The notes beneath the pieces were generated by a model. It saw only the letters and a program-made list of their open reading frames with translations. It was not told the origin of the DNA and ran no database searches. Below, in pieces: positions 53,880-59,218 of a stretch of DNA of 59,218 nt; position 1 is the stretch's first letter, and every line of letters begins with the position of its first letter. The translations under genes and the position numbers were made by a program. Source of the stretch: SIG565 sp045656145 (lineage in GTDB: Bacteria; Bacillota; Clostridia; Oscillospirales; Acutalibacteraceae); NCBI GenBank assembly GCA_045656145.1, contig JAZOQP010000016.1, positions 1 through 59,218 on the forward strand, written 5' to 3'.

Positions 53880-56053
53880 GTAAAAGTGCTTTTGAACGAT
53901 ATGCGCCCTTTATTCAAGAATACATATATCGCAAAAAGTGGACGGATTTGAGAGAGGTGCAAGTTGAAGCGTGCGAAGCAATTTTAGACACCGATAAACA
54001 TGTAATTATTGCATCGGGCACTGCCTCCGGAAAAACTGAAGCCGCTTTCTTTCCAATTTTGACTTTATTGGATCAACAGCCGTCTGATTCAATTGGAGTT
54101 ATGTATATCGGACCACTTAAAGCGTTGATAAACGATCAATTCGAAAGATTGAACGACTTATTAGAGGAAGTAGACATTCCGGTTTGGTCTTGGCATGGTG
54201 ATATTTCTCAGTCCCATAAGAAAAAAGCATTGAAAACAGCACAAGGAGTACTACAGATTACTCCAGAATCCTTGGAAGCACTTATAATGAAACATCCTGG
54301 AGATGCAAGCAGACTGTTTTCTGATTTGCGCTTTATTGTTATTGATGAAATACACGCTTTAATGGGCGAAGATAGAGGTTTGCAAGTTCTTTGCTTAATT
54401 AACCGATTAGAGAAATTAACCAACTGTACACCAAGGCGTGTTGGTCTATCAGCGACTTTAAATGATTATGGTCCTGCAATGGAATATTTATCTGCAGGAA
54501 GCGAGGTATCTTCTTTAGCGGTAGGTATACAAGCACATAAACGAACTCTTTCTTTATGCGTAGAAAGCTTTACTGTTCCTAAAGACGAGGATAAAGCTCA
54601 AACCGTTCTGTCAAACTATAATTCTTTTTTGTATGATAATTGTCATTCAAAGAAATGTTTAATTTTCACCAATAGTAGGTCTGGTGCCGAGAAGACAATT
54701 GATGATATGAAAAAAGAGGCTTCAAACCGCAACGATCCAGATGTTTTTTATGTTCACCACGGTAGTATTTCGGCATCCTTGCGCAAAGAAACTGAAGAAG
54801 CCTTACGAGATAATAAAGGTCCCACTGTTGCTGCGGCTACATTAACTTTGGAGTTGGGCATTGATATAGGTGACTTGGATTCAACGATACAAGTTGGAGC
54901 GCCTTATCGGTGTTCTAGTTTTGTGCAAAGACTTGGACGTTCGGGAAGAAGAACAGGCAAATCACAAATGATGTTTTTGGATTTGCATAAGGATGTAGGC
55001 AAGAACCCACTTGATTCTATGCCGTGGGATTTATTGCGTTCAATCGCCATTATTCAGTTGTATCTTGAGGAACGATGGGTAGAACCGTTTGAACAAAAGA
55101 AAAAACCATTTAGTTTATTAGCCCATCAAACTTTAAGCGTTTTAATGGCTCATGGTGAATTGAGCCCTGCAGAACTTGCAAGAAATGTTTTGTTGCTACC
55201 TGCGTTTAAGGACTATATTTCAGCAGAGGAATATCGTGCATTATTAAAATACATGATAGAAAAAGACTATCTGCAACGTATGGATAACGGCGGAATAATT
55301 GTTGGTATGAAGGGAGAAAAGATTTGTAATTTTTATTCCTTCTATGCCGTTTTCCAAGATGAAGAAACATACAAAGTTATGAGTAATTTCGGTGAAGTTG
55401 GCTCCTTAAACAAATGCCCCGCTATGGGTGAAGTGTTTATTTTGGCTGGTCGTTCTTGGGTGGTTATTTCCATCGATGAGGAAAGAAAAACTATACATGT
55501 AAATCAGTCAAGAAGTAACCGAATACCTTCGTGGGATGGCGAAGGCGGTAACATTCATACCAAAGTAGTTCAACGTATGAAAAAGGTATTGCAAGAAGAT
55601 ATGGTTTATCCGTATTTACAGAAAAACGCTGTAGACGTTTTAACGCAAGCGCGAGAAATAGCAAGAACAAGTGGCATTTTAGAACATGATGTGATCCCTT
55701 ATGCAGAGAAATCATATTATATTTGTCCTTGGATTGGCTCAAAAGAGCTTTATACAATTGCAAATCTTTTTGCTTATGCAATGAAGGAAACTCTGGATAT
55801 ACGTTCGATAGTTAAATCAAAATTCTATTTGAGTTTTACTAGTGGATTAGAAAAAAGTGAACTCGAAAAAAGAATGAAAGAGTTTAAATGTATGTCGGAT
55901 GATCCGGGACTTGTACTTAATTCAGATCAAGCCCCAAGGATTGATAAGTACGATTATATGGTTTCCGATCAACTTTTAAGAACTGCTTATCTGTATAATC
56001 AAGTTGACGTTCCTACCGCAAATGAGATACTTAGAACTCTAAAATGGATATAA
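53876..56053 (+). CDS. Lhr-like DEAD-box helicase (SngC-like)
   Basis: This is a 725-residue superfamily-2 helicase. Motifs in order: LREVQVEACEAIL (Q-like), Walker A SGTASGKTEAA (about 44-54), YIGPLKALINDQFERL, IVIDEIHALMGEDRG (DEIH), GLSATLND, IFTNSRSGAEKT, TLTLELGIDIGDL and LGRSGRRTGKSQM (motif VI). A C-terminal region of about 300 residues resembles the Lhr/BrxHI core extension. Its ATG overlaps the ATPase stop by four bases, so the two are translationally coupled. It is expected to be the nucleic-acid motor of the Shango-like complex. Confidence 0.87.
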   Translation: MSKSAFERYAPFIQEYIYRKKWTDLREVQVEACEAILDTDKHVIIASGTASGKTEAAFFPILTLLDQQPSDSIGVMYIGPLKALINDQFERLNDLLEEVDIPVWSWHGDISQSHKKKALKTAQGVLQITPESLEALIMKHPGDASRLFSDLRFIVIDEIHALMGEDRGLQVLCLINRLEKLTNCTPRRVGLSATLNDYGPAMEYLSAGSEVSSLAVGIQAHKRTLSLCVESFTVPKDEDKAQTVLSNYNSFLYDNCHSKKCLIFTNSRSGAEKTIDDMKKEASNRNDPDVFYVHHGSISASLRKETEEALRDNKGPTVAAATLTLELGIDIGDLDSTIQVGAPYRCSSFVQRLGRSGRRTGKSQMMFLDLHKDVGKNPLDSMPWDLLRSIAIIQLYLEERWVEPFEQKKKPFSLLAHQTLSVLMAHGELSPAELARNVLLLPAFKDYISAEEYRALLKYMIEKDYLQRMDNGGIIVGMKGEKICNFYSFYAVFQDEETYKVMSNFGEVGSLNKCPAMGEVFILAGRSWVVISIDEERKTIHVNQSRSNRIPSWDGEGGNIHTKVVQRMKKVLQEDMVYPYLQKNAVDVLTQAREIARTSGILEHDVIPYAEKSYYICPWIGSKELYTIANLFAYAMKETLDIRSIVKSKFYLSFTSGLEKSELEKRMKEFKCMSDDPGLVLNSDQAPRIDKYDYMVSDQLLRTAYLYNQVDVPTANEILRTLKWI

Positions 56054-56092
56054 TGATATAGGAGTAATGACTCAAAGAGGAGTTGTGAAAAA

Positions 56093-57772
56093 ATGTTAAT
56101 ATTAAAAAATTTAATTTTAAATGAATATTTCCCTTCAGAATTACCGGATTGTTTTTCTACGAAAAATGTGATTCCAAACCTTGATATAATAAAAGGGAAA
56201 GCCAATGCATCTAATACCAAATCTTCCTTTCCATTTAAATTTAGCGGTTTTAAAAGCGAATCAGCAAGACGTAAGTTTGCCGTTCCTAATTTTTATCATT
56301 ACTTAAAAGCGGCTGATTTTGTTGTTGATAAGCAGACGGAGATTTTAAATATTACGGATTCTACTAATCATTCTTTAACATCGCCTAGAAGGAAGAATTC
56401 GGATTCTTCTTATGCTTTTTCTAAATTATCTTATAGAAAAAAGGATACAAAAGAAATAGTTGAAAAAATGTACCAAGACAATGCATATATGATAAAGTTA
56501 GACATATCATCCTTTTTTGACAGTATTTATACCCATTCATTGGCTTGGGCAATTCACACTAAAAAAATAGCAAAAAAAAACAGGGATAATTCTTTATGGG
56601 GAAATGAATTGGATTCTCGGTTAAGAGCGTTTAATTCCGAACAAACAAACGGTGTATTAGTAGGAAATGCAATTTCTAGAATTGCTGCGGAAATAATATT
56701 GTGTACAATCGATAAATCTATTGAAAAAAAGTTTAACGAATTACAATATGTACGGTTTGTGGACGATTATTATATTTTTGTTAAGAATGAAGCCGACATA
56801 CAACCTATAATCACATTTATAAGACAACAATTATCAGAATACGAATTAATATTGAATGAGAATAAAATTTCCATTATACCCAGCCCGTTTTTATTTGATG
56901 CGCCTTGGGTTGATGAACTTAAATTACATTTACACAATGCTCCGGATACGCTATTAAACAAATCTTTTGCCTTATATAAAGAATATGTAGATTTGAGCAT
57001 TTTTAAGTATGTGTTACAAGTTGTTTCTGTACGAAAAATTGAATCAACAGAATGGGATTGTATAGAATCTAAAATTTTTAATTTATGGGCTAAAGCCCCT
57101 TCCTTGTCTGAACTTATAATATATACACTATTACAAAACAAGGATGTTATTCATCGTTCGAAATTGAAAAATACCATTTACACAAACATAGAAAAATGTT
57201 TGGCCTTCAATTTGCAACAGGAATTGGTGTGGATGATATGGAGTTTAAAGGTCTTTAATATAAATATTAAGCAAGATATTGCTGTTCAAATTTTAGAATC
57301 ACAAAATGATCTAGCAATAATAATCTTGTTGGATTGTATACACTCGGGAATAGTAAAAAAGACATCGAAAATAACTTCTGCAATAAATTCTAAAAGACAA
57401 GAGTTAATAAACTTAGATACTGATGATGATGGTAATATTGGGACTCTATTGTGGACACAACATTGGTTGCTCGCGTATGAATCTCAATTTCATCAATGGC
57501 TCGATGTAGATAATGAAAAGTTTGAAATTGTTAATAATAACGATTTTTACAAAAAATTATTATCATTAGGAGTGTCTTTCTATGATACAACCTATAATAT
57601 GATGGCAAAAGAGCCACGAAAATTTGCGCAGAAATATAAATATCATTCAGAATTGCAAGAGCTTTTGACAGTTATACAAAAAGCAGTTGATAACAAACAA
57701 CCAAATTCTCTTGAAGAAATTCGATTGGCAAGTGAATCGGTTTTAAGTATGCTTGGTGATAACATCTATTAA
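56093..57772 (+). CDS. defence-type reverse transcriptase
   Basis: This is a 559-residue RNA-directed DNA polymerase. Motif A is MIKLDISSFFDSIYTHSLAW (Asp137), motif B region is TNGVLVGNAISRI, and the catalytic motif C is RFVDDYYIF (FVDD, 222-225). KLSYRKKD before motif A and the THSLAWAI helix are typical of the unknown-group/Abi-type antiphage reverse transcriptases rather than group II introns or retrons. The C-terminal 280 residues are a helical extension without maturase or endonuclease motifs. It follows the helicase gene by 39 bases with its own AGGAG, so it is probably the last gene of the Shango-like operon. No msr/msd-like RNA is evident nearby. The exact DRT/Abi subtype is not assigned. 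Confidence 0.87.
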   Translation: MLILKNLILNEYFPSELPDCFSTKNVIPNLDIIKGKANASNTKSSFPFKFSGFKSESARRKFAVPNFYHYLKAADFVVDKQTEILNITDSTNHSLTSPRRKNSDSSYAFSKLSYRKKDTKEIVEKMYQDNAYMIKLDISSFFDSIYTHSLAWAIHTKKIAKKNRDNSLWGNELDSRLRAFNSEQTNGVLVGNAISRIAAEIILCTIDKSIEKKFNELQYVRFVDDYYIFVKNEADIQPIITFIRQQLSEYELILNENKISIIPSPFLFDAPWVDELKLHLHNAPDTLLNKSFALYKEYVDLSIFKYVLQVVSVRKIESTEWDCIESKIFNLWAKAPSLSELIIYTLLQNKDVIHRSKLKNTIYTNIEKCLAFNLQQELVWMIWSLKVFNINIKQDIAVQILESQNDLAIIILLDCIHSGIVKKTSKITSAINSKRQELINLDTDDDGNIGTLLWTQHWLLAYESQFHQWLDVDNEKFEIVNNNDFYKKLLSLGVSFYDTTYNMMAKEPRKFAQKYKYHSELQELLTVIQKAVDNKQPNSLEEIRLASESVLSMLGDNIY

Positions 57773-57774
57773 AA

Positions 57775-57804
57775 CAAGGCGGAGAGGGTGACCTCTCCGC
57801 CTTG
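57775..57804 (+). terminator. terminator of the Shango/RT operon
   Basis: A perfect hairpin, CAAGGCGGAGAGG, a GTGA loop, then CCTCTCCGCCTTG, three bases after the reverse transcriptase stop. The following T run is short. Confidence 0.8.
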
Positions 57805-57831
57805 ACTTTTACCACAAAGCTGTATCTTGGC

Positions 57832-58209
57832 TTATTTATAAATTAATTCGTTGTTGATGATTTCGGTGACGCGCTGTTTGATGTTATTCATTCGGCGTAC
57901 CCATTCCATTTGGTTAGTGGCTTTCAGTTCCTCTGTAATGCCTTCCGTCTTCTTATACTGCACTATAAGATTATCAAACATTTCCTCTGCCTGAGCGTTT
58001 ATCTCGAAGAGATAGAAATTGAGTTTGCCTTCGAAACTTAGGCGGTTGTAGGTGGCTTTTCGGCGCGATTTGAGATAATCTTCGTGACGCATACCCCATA
58101 CACCGATTTCTTTGGTTTCCACTTCAGGTAGTGTGAAGCAGGGGATGTAATAATCTCCGTTTAATTCATACCACAAGCCGTTGGATTCATTGAAAATATA
58201 CTTTTCCAT
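57832..58209 (-). CDS. TnpV family protein
   Basis: This is a 125-residue protein starting MEKYIFNESNGLWYEL. The family core is visible: YYIPCFTLPE, IGVWGMRHEDYLKSRRKATY, FYLFEINAQAEEMFDNLIVQ and NQMEWVRRMNNIKQRVTEII. TnpV proteins are carried by many Clostridial transposons and integrative elements; their function is not established. ATG 58209 is one base after the DUF6809 stop, so the two are coupled. Confidence 0.88.
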   Translation of the reverse strand: MEKYIFNESNGLWYELNGDYYIPCFTLPEVETKEIGVWGMRHEDYLKSRRKATYNRLSFEGKLNFYLFEINAQAEEMFDNLIVQYKKTEGITEELKATNQMEWVRRMNNIKQRVTEIINNELIYK

Positions 58210-58210
58210 A

Positions 58211-58516
58211 TCAGTTATCCTCCCACAAGAAATCACTAAAGGGAGCATCGTTACTGATAAAGGTATCATACGTAAACTTTGCGCCGAGTCTGAAACCGAC
58301 AATGAAACTATCGAGGTTTGATTCTCCGTTTACCACGCTCCAAGCGTTGACGTGGTCGAGAAACTTGCTCTTTTCTTCGCCTTTGAGTTTGGCGGTCAAG
58401 TATTCTTCGGTTTCATTGAGGGTTTGCATTTCTTTCATTACCGCTTTGCTCTGTTTGATACTGCGAGCTTGCGGGTCGATATTGCCATAATAGAATTCTT
58501 TAATAAAGTCTTTCAT
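58211..58516 (-). CDS. DUF6809 family protein
   Basis: This is a 101-residue soluble protein: MKDFIKEFYYGNIDPQARSI, a helical middle and VGFRLGAKFTYDTF near the C-terminus, the pattern of the small DUF6809 proteins found beside TnpV and recombinase genes on Clostridial mobile elements. Its role is unknown. ATG 58516 has GGAGG upstream. With TnpV it marks the right end of the island. Confidence 0.82.
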   Translation of the reverse strand: MKDFIKEFYYGNIDPQARSIKQSKAVMKEMQTLNETEEYLTAKLKGEEKSKFLDHVNAWSVVNGESNLDSFIVGFRLGAKFTYDTFISNDAPFSDFLWEDN

Positions 58517-58570
58517 AAACTAGCCTCCGTTTTTCTTTGAGTTAAAATTTGGATAGTCTATTGAAAGAGA

Positions 58571-58609
58571 AAATCCGAACCCGCCGCCTATTAGACGGAG
58601 GTTCGGATT
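58571..58609 (-). terminator. terminator beyond the second tRNA-Pro fragment
   Basis: On the minus strand AATCCGAACC, a GC-containing interior, then GGGTTCGGATTTT, 10 bases after the CCA end of the tRNA fragment at 58619. Confidence 0.8.
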
Positions 58610-58618
58610 ATTCGTGTT

Positions 58619-58664
58619 TGGTCGAGGTGACAGGGCTCGAACCTGCGGCATCTAGTTCCCAAAC
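58619..58664 (-). pseudogene. tRNA-Pro-like 3' fragment; right island junction
   Basis: Minus-strand reading begins GTTTGGGAACTAGATGCCGC (loop with UGG, then the 3' part), T arm GCAGG/CCTGT with TTCGA loop, acceptor strand CACCTCG, discriminator A and CCA. G72 and A73 fit tRNA-Pro. The 5' half (expected CGAGGTG...) is absent and the bases 5' of the loop do not pair as an anticodon stem. It is most likely an attachment-site remnant. Confidence 0.65.
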
Positions 58665-58779
58665 TCCGACTTTAATATTTTTTAAGGAATTTTGGGTGCT
58701 TTATAGACCTTTCTGCTCGAAATTACTTGCTTTATAAGCATCTTGTATCCACTGTTTCCATATACTCCAAAAATGACTG
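58619..58779 (-). repeat. 161-bp direct repeat, copy 1
   Basis: This segment is nearly the same as 59058-59218, 439 bases to the right, with scattered substitutions. It contains the tRNA-Pro 3' fragment plus about 115 bases that, read in the minus frame, include SHFWSIWKQWIQDAYKASNF before a stop. The copies may extend further, as the window ends inside copy 2. Confidence 0.9.
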
Positions 58780-58803
58780 TGGGATGGTATGTGGTCGTAA
58801 AAA

Positions 58804-58842
58804 TACTCCCCGAAAACGATGCGTATGCATCATCTGGGGAGC
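58804..58842. other. hairpin between the direct repeats
   Basis: TACTCCCC...GGGGAGCA closes a stem with the inner palindrome GATGCGTATGCATC. On the minus strand it is followed by ATTTTTA, so it may be a terminator. The rest of 58843-59009 is AT-rich and shows no gene. Confidence 0.55.
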
Positions 58843-59009
58843 ATTTCTTCGTCTGTATATTACCTTACAAAACCAAATAAGTCAAGTGTTTCTTTAGGGC
58901 AAAATTTACCTCGCTATAAACAAAGATATAAAGGTTGGTCCACAGTTAATTATGTGTCGTAAAAATGGCGATTTCTTAAAAGTGGGGATTAAAAACCTAA
59001 AAACAGTAT

Positions 59010-59055
59010 AAAAAACGACCGAAAGTGGAGAAAAAACTCCATTTTCGGTCGTTTT
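59010..59055 (-). terminator. terminator beyond the third tRNA-Pro fragment
   Basis: On the minus strand AAAACGACCGAAAATGGAG, a TTTTTT loop, then CTCCACTTTCGGTCGTTTTTT, directly after the CCA end at 59058. Confidence 0.9.
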
Positions 59056-59057
59056 TA

Positions 59058-59103
59058 TGGTCGAGGTGACAGGTCTCGAACCTGCGGCCTGATGGTCCCA
59101 AAC
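59058..59103 (-). pseudogene. tRNA-Pro-like 3' fragment, third copy
   Basis: Minus-strand reading is GTTTGGGACCATCAGGCCGC followed by T arm GCAGG/CCTGT, CACCTCG, A and CCA. It resembles a tRNA-Pro(UGG) 3' half more closely than the other two (GTTTGGGACCA), but its 5' neighbour sequence again does not form an anticodon stem. A complete tRNA is not present in the window. Confidence 0.65.
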
Positions 59104-59218
59104 GCCGACTATAATATTTTTTAAGGCATTTTGGGTGATTTATAGACCTTTCCGCTCGAAATTACTCGCTTTATAAGCATCTTGTATCCACTGTTTCCAT
59201 ATACTCCAAAAATGACTG
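59058..59218 (-). repeat. 161-bp direct repeat, copy 2 (runs to the window edge)
   Basis: It matches 58619-58779 along its whole visible length and probably continues beyond the window. Confidence 0.9.

Noticed and set aside
50113..56053. BREX type 2 or DISARM, from the BrxD-like ATPase, the helicase and the DUF1998 protein.
   Set aside because: No PglZ, PglX, BrxL, DrmA/DrmC or DNA methyltransferase is present. The TerB-ATPase-helicase order fits Shango better.
56093..57772. A retron or group II intron.
   Set aside because: No maturase or HNH part, no intron RNA domains, and no msr/msd-like inverted repeats beside the gene, which starts 39 bases after the helicase gene.
58549..58737. A 62-codon plus-strand reading frame with VEVTGLEPAASSSQTP.
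   Set aside because: It reads antisense through the tRNA-Pro fragment; such frames are typical false ORFs over tRNA 3' ends.
59058..59218. A complete tRNA or a tmRNA gene at the right edge.
   Set aside because: The bases 5' of the UGG-containing loop do not form an anticodon stem, no D arm or 5' acceptor strand follows, and the end sequence does not match tmRNA. Only a 3' fragment is supported.

Overview
The window looks like a chromosome segment from a Gram-positive, low-GC, spore-forming Clostridia bacterium (Bacillota), probably a gut Oscillospiraceae/Ruminococcaceae-type genome. The supporting evidence is an hrcA-grpE-dnaK-dnaJ order behind a canonical CIRCE operator, consensus sigma-A promoters, many U-tailed terminators, a SleB-type cortex hydrolase, a 6S RNA, a BspA-like leucine-rich-repeat surface protein, a cohesin/dockerin gene pair, a lysine riboswitch and a long eukaryotic-type IleS. 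The exact species cannot be named from sequence inspection.

Bases 1-35500 are mostly core genome: the end of rplJ and rplL; two tandem SGNH hydrolases; the CIRCE/HrcA heat-shock operon (minus strand); a SleB-like hydrolase; ileS, interrupted by an in-frame TAA just before its KMSKS motif; a surface LRR protein; an NAD synthase whose glutaminase domain lacks the catalytic cysteine; a short, strongly promoted minus-strand transcript carrying only micro-ORFs; DUF1292, 6S RNA and an AbrB-type regulator; a two-membrane-protein plus M20 peptidase operon; two orphan duplicated solute-binding lipoproteins; a flippase; a COG2426 protein; DUF4867; a dockerin-bearing glucosaminidase followed by a membrane-anchored cohesin protein; an orphan MazF; PAP2; AzlCD; a lysine-riboswitch-controlled NhaC-family transporter; and a TtcA-like enzyme.

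Bases about 35580-58660 form a roughly 23-kb genomic island bracketed by 3' fragments of a tRNA-Pro-like gene. A large serine recombinase sits at the left end; DUF6809 and TnpV lie at the right end. Its cargo is two back-to-back anti-phage-type modules read on the plus strand. Module A (37.5-49.5 kb) has an XRE regulator, an EF-hand-like membrane protein, a small protein, a putative HEPN-CBS protein, a 965-residue unknown protein, a 1697-residue DEAD/DUF1998 helicase (the last two resemble the DruH/DruE layout of Druantia type III) and a NERD-nuclease/UvrD-helicase fusion. Module B (49.7-57.8 kb) is one tight operon: a 136-residue unknown, a TM2-TerB protein, a BrxD-like ATPase, an Lhr-like helicase (the three-gene Shango layout) and a defence-type reverse transcriptase. 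Inverted copies of a palindrome-plus-repeat sequence lie at 37.3 kb and 49.5-49.7 kb, at the borders of module A. There is no methyltransferase, PglZ, Cas protein or relaxase in the window. The physical linkage of a Shango-like core to a reverse transcriptase and a Druantia-like/NERD-helicase module is the best candidate for an undescribed system.

Beyond 58.6 kb, two 161-bp direct repeats, each starting with a tRNA-Pro 3' fragment and its own terminator, indicate repeated use of the same insertion locus. Family names come from recall of conserved motifs; no database search was possible.
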